A stretch of DNA of 64,000 bases from Microterricola viridarii (GTDB lineage Bacteria > Actinomycetota > Actinomycetes > Actinomycetales > Microbacteriaceae): positions 2,232,001-2,296,000 of the forward strand of contig NZ_CP014145.1 of NCBI RefSeq assembly GCF_001542775.1. Direction: 5' to 3'. The notes below the pieces were generated by a model, which was given only the letters and a program-made list of their open reading frames with translations, ran no database searches and was not told where the DNA came from. Each line of letters starts with the position of its first letter. Positions within the stretch are counted from its first letter, which is position 1. This document shows, piece after piece, positions 1 to 10,449 of this stretch. The translations under genes were made by a program, and so were the position numbers.

Positions 1-2465
1 TGCTCGAGCGCCCCGGTGAGCCCACCCGAAAGCGTACCGGTGACCGGGGCTTGAATGGTCAGGCCCGGAACGAGGGTTGTGAAGATCTCGGTCGGCAACA
101 GTTCGTCGTCGGCGTCACTCGTGTCGGGCGCGGCAACTCCGTACGCACGCAGGATCGCCCGCCCGAACGACTCACGCAGATTGGCTCGGTTGTTTTCGAG
201 CGCCTGGCGGGCGGCGGGCCGGTCACTCACCGGCAGGTGGTCGGCGTTCGCATCGAAGCGGTTCTCAGCGAGCAGGTACTCGAGCACGACGAGACGTCCG
301 AGGTCGTTGAGTCGGGTCGCAGTGAGAAAGTTCGGCAGCCAGGTAATGGTGTCGGCGGTGATGCCCTTTTCGTCTCTCAGCCCCGAAACGCGCGCCAGAT
401 CGTCGCGCGGCCCTGACTGCCCGTCGGCCGCGTAGGGGAAGTCGATGAATACCTTCCATTCCCCCTCGCCGGTTTCGAAGTCGTAGTCCTTGAAGTCACT
501 GGCGCCACTGTGGAGGTTGCCGAACCAGATCGACGCTACGCGCTTCTGCCCCCGCCAGACGTGCGGGAACGGGATGCCTTGGCCGAGCATCCCCGTTGTG
601 TTGCCGAGCCCGAGCCCGTCGAGCACGAGCGTGCGAATGAGCGCGCGGCGGGCGGGCGGGGTGTCTTCGCCCGTGACGCGGCTGAGGATCGAGTCGTAGT
701 CAACCCCGGAGAGCTGCACCGACACGAGCGGGTCCACGGCGCCTTCGGCGACGTGGATCTCACCGAACTCTTCGGCCCATTTGCGCACGAGCGTGAGCGC
801 CTGTGAGGTCTCCATGCCGGGCACGAAGGCGGTGATCGAGCCGTAGTTCAGCGCATGCAGCTTCGATGCAGTGAGGTTCTTGAGCGACGCGGCCCCGGGT
901 GCTAGGGCGGCGATGAGCAGTGTCTTCGCCAGTCGGTCTTCGGTGCGGAAGGGGTGGTTGCGCGCGAGTCCCTTCGCAGTGGCGTCGGTGAGCCCGTGCT
1001 TGTTCAGGAGAAAGGGCCGCAGTTTGTCGGTGTAGAAGCGAGCGGAGATTTCGAACCCGGCGCGCACGTTGTCGTCGAGTGGTTTCGAGGTTCCGAGCGC
1101 GATGTAGTCGTACAGGTCGCCGACGGGGATGACGTCACCGGCGGTGAGTTCATCGTTGCCGTCGATGAGAAGTTCGGTCATCAGTGTCAGCGCGGTGCGT
1201 TCGCGCTGCATGATGTTCGACAGGGCGACCATCGCGTCGACGAGTGCCGGCGAGAACGGGAAGACGCTTGCGAACTCCGCCTCGCCCGAGGATGCCTCGT
1301 CGGCGAGCAGACTGTTCCACACGGCGCCGTCGGCGCGCACCCGGGCGAGTGAGGCCTGCAGCGTGTCGGCCGCATCGTCGCTCACGGGGCGCAGCAGCCG
1401 CTGTTTGACGATCTTGGGCAGGTCGGCGGCGCGCAGCTGGATCTTCTCGAAGCGGTCGTCCCAGTACTGCAGCGTTTGCTGCTGAGAGACGCGTTCGACG
1501 CCGAGCGCGCTGTTTCCGAGGAACTGGGCGAGTTCTCGTTGGCGGGCGACGAACGAGATAAAGGGCACGGGCAGGCTGCCGGAGCCGGTTTCGACGAGCT
1601 TGGCGACTTTGGATGCTTCGCTTTGGATGAAGGCCTGATCGGAGAGGTGCTGCCCAAGCCAGAGCACGAGTTCGTCGAGGAAAAGCACGATGCCGTCATA
1701 GCCGAGCGCGTGTGCGTGGTTGCTCATCGTGCGGAGGCCGGACGTGATGTCGACCCACTCCCCCGCGGCCGAATACCCAGTGAAGAGCGTCGCCGTGAGG
1801 TCGCTCACGAGGCGGTCGCGGTCGGCTTCGCCGGGCGTTTGCGCAAGGGCCGACTCGAACGAGTCTGCATCCCAACCGGTCGCGAGCGAGCCCCAGCCGC
1901 CGCCGGTTTTAGGCGAGATTGTGGCGAAGAACTTCTCGTCGCCGAGCAGCTCGCGGTGGGTGCGGGCATCTTCGAGAAGCTGGTCGCTTGCGTGCAGGAA
2001 CGGCAGAGGGGCTTCAGGATGCTTCGCGGTGACTGTCTCGAGGTATCCCGCAAAAAGCGCCGATTCGAGGTTCTTCGCGCCGATGAGGTGGTAGTCGACG
2101 GCCAGGAACTGTTTCTCGAGCACGTCGAGGTGTTTGCTGACGACGGGCGCCATGCCGTTGACCTCGCGGGCCGGCAGATGTTTGGAGAGCAGCAAGTGCA
2201 GCACGGCCATGAAGTGGGACTTACCTGCACCGAACGAGCCGTGGATGTAGGAGCCCACCGAGATGCGGTTCGTGACCGCCTGCTCGACCATCGACAGCGC
2301 CTCATCGAAGGACTCGGCGATGGACTCGGTGACGACGTAGTCGCCCAGGGTGCGGTCGGCTCGGGCGACGCCCTCGTCGAGACGCAGCACGAAGTCGGCT
2401 GCGTTGGCCCGCGCAGGGATCGAGATCAGGTCACGGAGCGGCGTCGTGAGCGGCAGAGCGGTCAT
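1..2465 (-). CDS. pglY: BREX-2 P-loop ATPase PglY (3' end outside window)
   Basis: PglY is the large ATPase of the BREX-2 (Pgl) phage-exclusion system and acts with PglW, PglX and PglZ in the cytoplasm. The frame is open from an ATG at 2465 to the window edge, giving the first 821 residues of a family usually near 1,200. The Walker A motif GSFGAGKS is at residues 76-83, and a Walker B-like IVLFLDEL has its Asp-Glu at 264-265. The start abuts the pglX stop (TAG at 2466-2468), so the two genes are translationally coupled. The remaining BREX-2 genes (pglZ, brxD, brxHI) would be expected to the left of the window. Assignment rests on motifs and gene order, so an unrelated large AAA ATPase is unlikely. 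Confidence 0.9.
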   Translation of the reverse strand, partial: MTALPLTTPLRDLISIPARANAADFVLRLDEGVARADRTLGDYVVTESIAESFDEALSMVEQAVTNRISVGSYIHGSFGAGKSHFMAVLHLLLSKHLPAREVNGMAPVVSKHLDVLEKQFLAVDYHLIGAKNLESALFAGYLETVTAKHPEAPLPFLHASDQLLEDARTHRELLGDEKFFATISPKTGGGWGSLATGWDADSFESALAQTPGEADRDRLVSDLTATLFTGYSAAGEWVDITSGLRTMSNHAHALGYDGIVLFLDELVLWLGQHLSDQAFIQSEASKVAKLVETGSGSLPVPFISFVARQRELAQFLGNSALGVERVSQQQTLQYWDDRFEKIQLRAADLPKIVKQRLLRPVSDDAADTLQASLARVRADGAVWNSLLADEASSGEAEFASVFPFSPALVDAMVALSNIMQRERTALTLMTELLIDGNDELTAGDVIPVGDLYDYIALGTSKPLDDNVRAGFEISARFYTDKLRPFLLNKHGLTDATAKGLARNHPFRTEDRLAKTLLIAALAPGAASLKNLTASKLHALNYGSITAFVPGMETSQALTLVRKWAEEFGEIHVAEGAVDPLVSVQLSGVDYDSILSRVTGEDTPPARRALIRTLVLDGLGLGNTTGMLGQGIPFPHVWRGQKRVASIWFGNLHSGASDFKDYDFETGEGEWKVFIDFPYAADGQSGPRDDLARVSGLRDEKGITADTITWLPNFLTATRLNDLGRLVVLEYLLAENRFDANADHLPVSDRPAARQALENNRANLRESFGRAILRAYGVAAPDTSDADDELLPTEIFTTLVPGLTIQAPVTGTLSGGLTGALE

Positions 2466-5400
2466 CTACTTTGAGCCTTTCGGGGAGGCAGCGCGGCCAC
2501 GAGTTGCGGCGGGTGGCTGCCAAGTGGTCACAGTGTCGCGGGACAGCTGCGTCTGGGTGAGCAACTGGTCAGTGAGGCCGCTGATTGCTGCGGCGGGGCT
2601 GACGCCGATCTCTGGATCGACGTCGCTGTGCCATTGGTCGAGCCATGGCTGCAATTCGAGGAGCCCCGCGACCAGAGGCGCGACGTCGTCAGCCGTACCT
2701 CCGGCCAGGACGAGCTCCATGGGCAGGCGAGCGAGCGCCTGCGAGCGGTCGGCGTGGTTCCAGCCGGACCACCCGTACAGCGGGCTCGCGTCGTTCGGAC
2801 GGTTCGTGCCGGGGTAGGCGATGAAGCGCTCTTTCGGAACGTCAAGTTTGCCGCGTGCCTTCCAGTACGTGGGCTTTCGGAAGTCAGCCTGCCCGTACTT
2901 CGGCGGCACTGGCACTGTGACCTGCTCACCGCGGTCCTCGGCGCGCTGCAGCTCCCAGGTGCACTCCCACGCCCGGAACTTCTCGAGCCCCGACGACTTA
3001 TACCGCCATGCCGCAAGGTACGGCACCGACTCGTCACCGAGCAGCGAGCTCACAACCTTGCGGAAGTCGAGGTCCTTCGACCCCGTCGCGAGCTGCGCGA
3101 GCTCCACGAACCAACCGTCCGTGCGCACGAGCTCCGCGAGCTCGTTCACCGAACGCGCTACCGGTCGCCCGTTCGCGTCCACCCACAGCGCAGGAGCCTC
3201 AAGGTGATCGAGCATTGCATCTCGCAGGGCATCGGCAAGCTGGTCATCCCATGATCGCATCGCCCAACGCCGCTTATATTCGGGCTGCTCGAGCATCCGG
3301 ATGTATGGATTCGACGCCATGACATCAAGGCGCCGCTGCACGAGCTCCCGATAGTCGGATGGCCATTCGACGGGCATCTCCACTATGGGTTTCGAGCCGT
3401 GACGAGTGAACCACTCGTTCCCTTCCTCGCCAGCTCCGATGCGACGGGCAAGTGAAATCTCGAAGGCGCGATGACCAAGGAGGAGGTTCACAGGCTTGCC
3501 AGGATACGTAAGATCCTCGCCGACTAGTCCATACCGGTGGTAGGTATCCCAGTCGAGTTCCTCCTGCCCGAATATCAGGCATGCGGTAACCGTCGCGAAT
3601 GAACTACGGCTCGCCCTCAACTCCCCTGAGACTGCCGCCGCATTCGGTGTAGACCGTCGAAGGACCTCTGCGGGCGTCAAGTCCGAGAGCGACGTTGCAA
3701 GCTGATCCAATGTCTGGGCCCGCGTTCTATCCAAGTCACGCGGAATGGGAATTGCTGCCACTTTGGTGGAATTGTACTGATACGTGCGTAACCATGGCGT
3801 GTCGGCATCTCCGCCTTTCTTCTGACTAACTTGCTTCAGCCAGAAGCCGACCGTCGAACTATTGAGCACGCCGAGTAACTCGAAGTGCTGCTCCTCGCTG
3901 GCCCCGACGGGCAGCTTGATCACCGGGGCTGTCTGTTTGAACACCTTCCCACCCCGATCGAGTACGAAGTGATTAAGTGGCGCCACCTCCGCAAACGTGA
4001 TCGAGAGCGGCGTGACATACCGCTCGCGGACCCACCGGTACCAGGGCCACCAGTCCCCACCCGTGTCTCGGCGAGTCTCACCTCCGAATCCGGTTGTCCC
4101 CTGCAAAACTCGGCGGAACCCCCAGAGGTGCCGCCCCCAAGCCGCGTTGAGATCGAGCTCAACTGGTTTGAAGTCTGCACCATACGGTGCCAGCGCGAGC
4201 TCAGCAGTGCGGGCATTCCAATCACGGACAACATCGCCGGTTATGAGTGGTTTCCCGAACGGCTCGGCATCCCGGTGCCTTGCGAACCAAGCACCTCCGA
4301 TAACAAACGGCTCGTCATTTCCGGGGAAACTTGAGAACCCGATCTCCATTCCGAGACGCTGCCGCAAGGTCTCAGGCATTTCATTGATCGCGGCAAAAGT
4401 CTCGCTGGCACCGCCCCCTGAGAGCGACCAGGGGTGCGTGGCAAGGGTCGACCGGGGAACGTGAGCAACTGCGACCTGAACACCTGCATATCCGGGTGAG
4501 TCTACGTTCGCAGCGATCTCAGCCCAATATGGACTGATACTCCCGAGCGCTGGGCGGCCAGCATCGTCCTTGAGCCCTTGCACAACAACCAAGGATTCGT
4601 TGCTTGGTCGACGACGACGACCAACCAATACGACCGTGGGGGTGCCATCAAAATTGTGTCCTGGAAGCCAGGCGCCGGAGGAATCAACTATGAGTGTGAG
4701 ATCGACCGGGCTCGCGGAATCAGCCCCCGACAGGAACTGCTCCACGAGCTTCTTGCCAAACTCACGTTTCATGAACGAGTTTGACGTAATCTTCCCGACA
4801 TAGCCAGCCCCGGCGGAGCCATCGGGCCTCAAGGCTAGCTCAAAGAACAGTTCCATGAATGGGACTGAAAGCACCCATTTTCCGGTGCAGGTTGCGTAAA
4901 GCCGCTTGTACTCAGCTTTGAGTGTCGCGTCCGACACCGTGATGTACGGCGGGTTGCCTACGACCACGTGGTACTGGTTCTTCGCAAGAATGCCGTGGTA
5001 CGCCGCGACATCCTCGTTCGTGTATTCGTACGTATCCTCGTCATCTCCGATGTCGAGCTTCACGCTCGAAGCCTGCGAGGCGAGTAGCGAATCGCCGATC
5101 GCAAGCTTGATCCCGTAGGCTGGCGCGCCGACGAGAGTGCCGTCGCCGGCAGCCTGCAGCGCTGCGACCGTCAGACGGAAGCGGGCGATCGCGACAGCGA
5201 ACGGGTTGAGATCGACGCCGTGCACACTCGCAAGTGCGAGCTTGACGCGGGCACGAGCATCCATCCCCGGCGCCTCGCTCGCCCACGCCGTGTTGAGTCG
5301 GGCGAAGGCACCGAGCAGGAAGTGACCCGAGCCGCACGTCGGGTCGATGAGCTTCAGCCCGTCGAGCCCGAACTCCTCGATCGCAGGGGTGAGCGTCTGG

Positions 5401-6071
5401 TCGAGGATGAACTCCTCGACGATCACCGGCGTCTGGAGCAACGCGTACTGCTTCTTCGCGAACTCCGAGAGGTCTTGGTAGAGGTCACCGAGAAAGCGGG
5501 TGTCGAGGCTCGCGTCAGTGAAGTCATGCACGATCTGGCCACTGGTGTCACTCGCCCGCCAGAACTGCAGCAGCCCGTCTGCCGCCTCACCTGAGATCGG
5601 GGCCGACCACACCATCGAGTGATCGGGGTCGACGAGCGCCCGCCCGGCCGGCAGCTCCGCGAGCGCCCGAAACGCGTGCCGTAGCCAGTCGGGACCCGCA
5701 GCCGTCGGGTTCGCCGTGTAGAACGCCGACTGGTTCTCGACCGCACGCTCGGTGCCTTCGCCCGGGCCGGCGAACCATGGCAGCGCAACCCTTGTGCCGT
5801 CGACAACGAGTCCGTCGAGCAATCCGTTGTCTTCGCTGAAGCGGATGAATACCGACGCGATGATCCACGCCACCGCGGCCTGCGCGACCTGCCCATCACG
5901 CCAGTCGATCCATGACAGACCGGTGCGCTCGCGTGCGGTTGCCCGGCTGAACTCGGTGCGCAGGTTCGCGCCCCACGCGGTCTTCTCGTCCTCTGCGCGG
6001 GCGCGCAGGTCCGTCTCGAGCACCTTGACCTGCTCTTTGAGGGCGGAGAGGAGTTTCGCGGAGTCGATCAC
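2466..6071 (-). CDS. pglX: BREX-2 adenine-specific DNA methyltransferase PglX
   Basis: PglX is the N6-adenine methyltransferase that marks host DNA in BREX-2. The 1,201-residue protein has the SAM-binding motif DPTCGSGHFLLG at residues 243-254 and the catalytic NPPY at 373-376. The long C-terminal half should hold target recognition. I chose the GTG at 6071 because it forms a GTGA overlap with the pglW stop; an upstream start at 6158 would run 90 bases into pglW. The segment around 3300-5000 (middle and C-terminal protein) is clearly more AT-rich (about 55% GC by hand count of sample lines) than the 5' end of the gene (about 67-75%). This suggests recombinational replacement of the recognition region. 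No frameshift or phase-variable tract was seen. Confidence 0.94.
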   Translation of the reverse strand: MIDSAKLLSALKEQVKVLETDLRARAEDEKTAWGANLRTEFSRATARERTGLSWIDWRDGQVAQAAVAWIIASVFIRFSEDNGLLDGLVVDGTRVALPWFAGPGEGTERAVENQSAFYTANPTAAGPDWLRHAFRALAELPAGRALVDPDHSMVWSAPISGEAADGLLQFWRASDTSGQIVHDFTDASLDTRFLGDLYQDLSEFAKKQYALLQTPVIVEEFILDQTLTPAIEEFGLDGLKLIDPTCGSGHFLLGAFARLNTAWASEAPGMDARARVKLALASVHGVDLNPFAVAIARFRLTVAALQAAGDGTLVGAPAYGIKLAIGDSLLASQASSVKLDIGDDEDTYEYTNEDVAAYHGILAKNQYHVVVGNPPYITVSDATLKAEYKRLYATCTGKWVLSVPFMELFFELALRPDGSAGAGYVGKITSNSFMKREFGKKLVEQFLSGADSASPVDLTLIVDSSGAWLPGHNFDGTPTVVLVGRRRRPSNESLVVVQGLKDDAGRPALGSISPYWAEIAANVDSPGYAGVQVAVAHVPRSTLATHPWSLSGGGASETFAAINEMPETLRQRLGMEIGFSSFPGNDEPFVIGGAWFARHRDAEPFGKPLITGDVVRDWNARTAELALAPYGADFKPVELDLNAAWGRHLWGFRRVLQGTTGFGGETRRDTGGDWWPWYRWVRERYVTPLSITFAEVAPLNHFVLDRGGKVFKQTAPVIKLPVGASEEQHFELLGVLNSSTVGFWLKQVSQKKGGDADTPWLRTYQYNSTKVAAIPIPRDLDRTRAQTLDQLATSLSDLTPAEVLRRSTPNAAAVSGELRASRSSFATVTACLIFGQEELDWDTYHRYGLVGEDLTYPGKPVNLLLGHRAFEISLARRIGAGEEGNEWFTRHGSKPIVEMPVEWPSDYRELVQRRLDVMASNPYIRMLEQPEYKRRWAMRSWDDQLADALRDAMLDHLEAPALWVDANGRPVARSVNELAELVRTDGWFVELAQLATGSKDLDFRKVVSSLLGDESVPYLAAWRYKSSGLEKFRAWECTWELQRAEDRGEQVTVPVPPKYGQADFRKPTYWKARGKLDVPKERFIAYPGTNRPNDASPLYGWSGWNHADRSQALARLPMELVLAGGTADDVAPLVAGLLELQPWLDQWHSDVDPEIGVSPAAAISGLTDQLLTQTQLSRDTVTTWQPPAATRGRAASPKGSK

Positions 6072-9000
6072 AGGTTCACCTTCGAGTTCTGCGCCGGAAC
6101 GGCAATGGAGCTGGGGATGGGCAGTACTGCTGCCAAGGTCGTGGGGAGCTCGATCCACTTGCCAGCGCCGATCGGCATCGGCGTGCCGTCGAGATCGGGA
6201 ACCGCTGCGGCGCCGTGCTTTGGCAGCAGGAACCAGCGGGCTGCGGCACGCTTCGTCGACAGGTCAATCGTACGGGCGATGAGGTCGACGAGCCCGAGAT
6301 GCGCCAGCACCGCCGCGTTCGTGAAGAGCAGCGCGGTGTCGCGGTCGTTGATTTCGGCCCAGGCGCTGCTCATGGCCTGCTTCGCAAGCGCCTGCAGGTT
6401 GCGCTTGTCGATGGTGCTGGCATCCGGCTTGTCAGCATCGACGACGACCAACCAGTCGGCGCCGACCGACGCCGCTGTCGCGTGCAGCTGTTCGACCGCG
6501 AGGGCCGCGAGATCGACGACTTCGACCCCGAACCGCGCCGCCAGCGCCGTCGCGGAATCGTCGTAGCGCCCCCACGTCGTCGTCAACACCAGCGCGCTGC
6601 GATGTTGCACCGACTCGGCGAGCGTGGGCGCAAGGGTGTCGTTGGGCAACGAGCCCTGCAGCGTCGTCGAGCGAGTCGAGGCTCCGTACGTCGAGCCGTC
6701 TTTGACGAGGTAGCGGTCGAGATTCCATTCGAGGTGCGGGTGCGTCGCATGAACGATCGCGTCGAGCGCCGGGTGTGGCGGAATAGCCGTGATCAGACGG
6801 AAGCGCCCCTTCACCCGTCGCTCGATGCTGTCGGGCGTGAGCTCGCGCACGGCTACCCCGCCGAGGGCGACCTCGATCGCGCGCGCGGGCGACAGGTCGC
6901 ATCGGTATACCTCATCGAGCGACGACTTCGCACCCGTTGTCGACGCGGCCACCGCAAAATCGAGCAAGCGCGCATCCGAGAGGTCGACACCCGTCGGCAC
7001 GATCCTGCGCAGTCGGTCGCGTACGAATGCCGCCGGTGCGACGTCGCGACTCGACAGCATCTTGTCGATTTCGTCACCGAGAGAGCGCCCCATCGCGAGC
7101 AACTGCTCAGAGCCGACGTCCGGCTCTCCCCCGCCAGCATTCTCGGCGGCGATCGTCGCGAGCAGCACTGGCGCCCGCTCGTCGCGCGGGCGGCGCTTAT
7201 CAAGTCGCGGCGCCTCCGCCGTGGCATCCAATTCAACGACGGCGCGCACGAGCCCGCGCGCGTGCCGCCTCCGTTCCTCGCGGAGCTTGGCTGAGCCATA
7301 CCGTTGCAGCAACTGGTCGGCGACCTCATCGTGCGTGGCGACGAGCCCGAAGTCATTGACAATATTGGCCACATCTTCGACGACGTCGCGGAGCTTGCCC
7401 TCCTTGCGCCACCGCGCCACGGACTCCGAGACGAGCCGAGACACCGCTGCCACCTGCAGGCCGAGCTGGTCGGCGATCGATGTGAACGAGGGCCATGGTG
7501 CATCACCAGTCGTCTGATCTTCGCCGAGTAGCAGCCGCAGTACCGTGACCTGTTTCGAGTTTTCGGCAGTCATCCGGGGAATGAGCGTTGAACGGTGACG
7601 CTCGATCGACAGCCGTCCCGCGGCCGCCTCGATCGTCGAGCCCGCCTCTTGTTTCAAGCGCGTACGCCACTCGCGAACCCGCCGCTGCACCTCCTTGCGG
7701 TGCAGCTCGCCGAGTCCACGGATCTGATTGATCTGCATCGGCGGCACGCCAAGCAGTTCCCCGACGGTCGATACACGAAGCCGGCCGAGTCCAGACCGCG
7801 CCCGCACACTGAGGCCGGCCTCAGCGAGCGGTGTATCGAGGGTCGCCGCGGCGGCCTGCGCGTCGAGCAACTCCGTCGTCGAAGCATCCACGTTCTCGGG
7901 TTTCGACTCGGCGAACAAGCCCAGCCAGGCCACTTCGAACTCGTCGAGGGTTGCAAAGCGGGCTTTGGCCTCGGGCGCAAGCGCTCGCGTGAAGAACTCC
8001 GCAAGTGGGGCCGCGTGCGACTCCTCGAACTGCGACGACTGCACGACCGGCGCCTCGCTCGGCTGCTCGGGTGCGTTGCCGCCCGGCCAGAACGGCGGCA
8101 TTCCCGCCGCCATCTCGAAAAGCGTCGCCGCGACTGAGAACAGTTCTGCAGAACGGTCATACTGTCGGCGGCCGGCTAGATCGAGGTACGGGTCAAGGTA
8201 GGGCCTCGAGCCTGACTTCGTGTGCGTCAACGGCTCGCGCGCGAGCGACAGGTCGAACAGAGTGAGGCGCGGCTTGCGGGTACCCGGGTCAGGCGCGATC
8301 GCGAGGTTCGCCGGCTTGATGTCGCGGTGGAACACCCCTTTGCCGTCGAGGTACCGCACCGCTTCAAGGAGGTCGCGGCCGTAGCTCTCGAGCTGCTCGA
8401 TCGTCGAACGACCCTCGGTCTGCAGCCGCGCGGCAAGCGTTTCGGCGCCCGCATCGCTGAGCACGAGCGCGCTCCTGCCACCCACCTCGAGCGGGCCATT
8501 GAGCAACCGCACCACACGAGGGTGCTCCAAGCCGGCGAGCACCTCAGCCTCGAGTGCTAGTCGCGACGCCGCCTCATCGTCGCGAGCGAGCTTCAGGATG
8601 ACGCCGGTCTTCGCTGTCTCGTAGTCGTCCACCAGAAGCGCCACGCCGGTCGTGCCCGCACCGCGCCTGGCCGTGATCTCGAACCGATCCCCGATAATCT
8701 CGCCGGGCGAGGCATCCAATGGGTCGATCTCGACCTTGATCTTCTCGCCGCGAGCCAGGTATTCCTCGGTCGCGCTCTCCAACGCGACGAGGAGTGCGCC
8801 GACATCGATAGTTCGCATCGACTCATCGAACGACGTTGCCTCTCGCACGACCTCCGCAAACACCTCGGGCAACTCGGGCTGCACCGCGAGGGGGTCGAGC
8901 GAGTCCGCCGACTGGTACAGCGCGTGCAGATCCTTGGAGTTCTCAGACGGATCGCGATCGGTGAAGATGCGGTACGCAAGTGCCCCGAGCCCATATACGT

Positions 9001-10234
9001 CGAGCGCGATCGGCGAAGGCTCGCCGAGATACTGCACGACCTCGGGGGCGAGATATCCCCACTCCGCCTCAGCGATCGCCTCGGGAATGTCGGTCGTGCC
9101 GAGCATGGTGCGCGAAAGAGTGGTACCCCCAGCCGCCTTTTGGCCGGCGAACCAGTCGCGCACCGCGACCGATACACCCTTCTTCGAGGAGCGCACCGTC
9201 ACCCGGAGCGGCGACAGCGCCCGGTGCATCACCCGACGCGAATGTGCTGCCTTCATGACCTCGGCGATCTTTCGCACGAGCGTCACGCGTTGCTCGATCG
9301 ACAAGGTTGCCGCGTGCTCGTCGAGGTAGTCGCCGAGCGACACTTCGCGGTCGTCGTATTCGAACACGAGCGCCGGCCCGACACTCGAATCGACGTACTC
9401 GATCGGATGCGTGATGCCCTTGTGCGAGATGCCGTCAGTCAGTCGAAACTCGCGCACGGCGTGCCGCTGGATGTCGGCGAACGCCGCCTTCGACGTGCCG
9501 CGCGGAATCTTGAATACGCGGATGCGACGACGCGACTTCGTCCTTGGGTGCGTCGCAAGCAGGTCGACCCAATCTTCGTTTTCGCCGAGAGGATCGGCCG
9601 CATCGAGGTTGTAGTCACCCACCTTGCGTGTCTTCGGAGTGGGCTTGAGATCGGCCTGCTCGATGATCTGGCGGATCTTCGCTGCACGAGCCTTATCGAC
9701 AGCATCGCCCAGGTGAGAGGCGGGCGCAGCGAGGAACTTCGAGAATTCTTTGCCCGGCCCCGCCATCTTGATGTTGTACCCGTCAAGGGTCGTGATGCCA
9801 TGCACGTTTGGCTCGACGTTGACCTTGGAATCGCGCCCGTGCAACACCATGAGCGACCCGAGCCACGGCACCACGTTCTTGTTGGCGCCGTGCTTCTGCG
9901 CAACCGAGGCCAGCAGGCCCGAGAGCTTCTTCGCTTTGCTGTCTGCCGCGACCGGCGGATTGCCCATGTCGCGGCCGTTCTGATGCCAGCGATTCTGCTT
10001 GATCAGCAGTTGCCCGTGCCAGCCCTTGAGTTCGACCACGAACAGGCCAGCCTTCGTGAGCAGCAACACGTCCACCTCGTTGAAGCCACCGCCGTTTGCC
10101 ACGAACGTGAGGTTCACCCACGCCGTCGTGATGCCGTCGTCGGGCAGCAGTTCTCGCAAGTCGCTGAGCGCGGCGCCCTCGAGCGACTGCGCCGGCTTTC
10201 CCATGACGATCCAGTTCGGAGAATCAGCTTTCAT
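6068..10234 (-). CDS. pglW: BREX-2 serine/threonine kinase PglW with NERD domain
   Basis: PglW is the kinase of BREX-2. The 1,388-residue protein starts at an ATG (10234) with GGAGAA 8 bases upstream. A NERD-type region lies near residues 15-140 (VDVLLL, VVELKGW). A first kinase-like fold spans about 260-490, where the catalytic HRD is degenerate (HRA at 337-339). A second kinase spans about 513-765 and keeps the lysine K548, HRDIKPAN from 636 and DLS in place of DFG at 661-663. A helix-hairpin-helix-like stretch follows near residues 830-880. The pglX GTG overlaps its TGA by 4 bases, and it is the first gene of the visible operon. The tandem pseudokinase-kinase layout is read from motifs and not from a structure. 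Confidence 0.93.
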   Translation of the reverse strand: MKADSPNWIVMGKPAQSLEGAALSDLRELLPDDGITTAWVNLTFVANGGGFNEVDVLLLTKAGLFVVELKGWHGQLLIKQNRWHQNGRDMGNPPVAADSKAKKLSGLLASVAQKHGANKNVVPWLGSLMVLHGRDSKVNVEPNVHGITTLDGYNIKMAGPGKEFSKFLAAPASHLGDAVDKARAAKIRQIIEQADLKPTPKTRKVGDYNLDAADPLGENEDWVDLLATHPRTKSRRRIRVFKIPRGTSKAAFADIQRHAVREFRLTDGISHKGITHPIEYVDSSVGPALVFEYDDREVSLGDYLDEHAATLSIEQRVTLVRKIAEVMKAAHSRRVMHRALSPLRVTVRSSKKGVSVAVRDWFAGQKAAGGTTLSRTMLGTTDIPEAIAEAEWGYLAPEVVQYLGEPSPIALDVYGLGALAYRIFTDRDPSENSKDLHALYQSADSLDPLAVQPELPEVFAEVVREATSFDESMRTIDVGALLVALESATEEYLARGEKIKVEIDPLDASPGEIIGDRFEITARRGAGTTGVALLVDDYETAKTGVILKLARDDEAASRLALEAEVLAGLEHPRVVRLLNGPLEVGGRSALVLSDAGAETLAARLQTEGRSTIEQLESYGRDLLEAVRYLDGKGVFHRDIKPANLAIAPDPGTRKPRLTLFDLSLAREPLTHTKSGSRPYLDPYLDLAGRRQYDRSAELFSVAATLFEMAAGMPPFWPGGNAPEQPSEAPVVQSSQFEESHAAPLAEFFTRALAPEAKARFATLDEFEVAWLGLFAESKPENVDASTTELLDAQAAAATLDTPLAEAGLSVRARSGLGRLRVSTVGELLGVPPMQINQIRGLGELHRKEVQRRVREWRTRLKQEAGSTIEAAAGRLSIERHRSTLIPRMTAENSKQVTVLRLLLGEDQTTGDAPWPSFTSIADQLGLQVAAVSRLVSESVARWRKEGKLRDVVEDVANIVNDFGLVATHDEVADQLLQRYGSAKLREERRRHARGLVRAVVELDATAEAPRLDKRRPRDERAPVLLATIAAENAGGGEPDVGSEQLLAMGRSLGDEIDKMLSSRDVAPAAFVRDRLRRIVPTGVDLSDARLLDFAVAASTTGAKSSLDEVYRCDLSPARAIEVALGGVAVRELTPDSIERRVKGRFRLITAIPPHPALDAIVHATHPHLEWNLDRYLVKDGSTYGASTRSTTLQGSLPNDTLAPTLAESVQHRSALVLTTTWGRYDDSATALAARFGVEVVDLAALAVEQLHATAASVGADWLVVVDADKPDASTIDKRNLQALAKQAMSSAWAEINDRDTALLFTNAAVLAHLGLVDLIARTIDLSTKRAAARWFLLPKHGAAAVPDLDGTPMPIGAGKWIELPTTLAAVLPIPSSIAVPAQNSKVNL

Positions 10235-10449
10235 CGGCTGTTCTCCACGCGCACACAACTGATACTCAGCGCAACACAAACGTTCATTCAAGTCCTCGGC
10301 ACGAGTCTCCAACCGCGGTTCGGAGGTAGATAGGCGACCTCAGCATTGTCTCAGATTCCGACGAGTACTCCGCGGCGGCACGCGCGCCACCCTGACCCGC
10401 ATTCGAGGCATGGGGCAATATTCGAGCTTGCTTACGCGAGGATTGAAAG
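10235..10449. promoter_or_regulatory. Divergent intergenic region pglW / small gene
   Basis: This 215-base gap separates the divergent starts of pglW and the 103-residue gene, so it must carry both promoters. It contains the GGAGAA ribosome site of pglW and a GAGGA site for the right-hand gene. I see no convincing -35/-10 pair or long inverted repeat, so no operator is proposed. Confidence 0.4.

Noticed and set aside
6072..6158. Upstream start for pglX
   Set aside because: It would overlap pglW by 90 bases; the GTG at 6071 gives a normal 4-base overlap and the family begins there.
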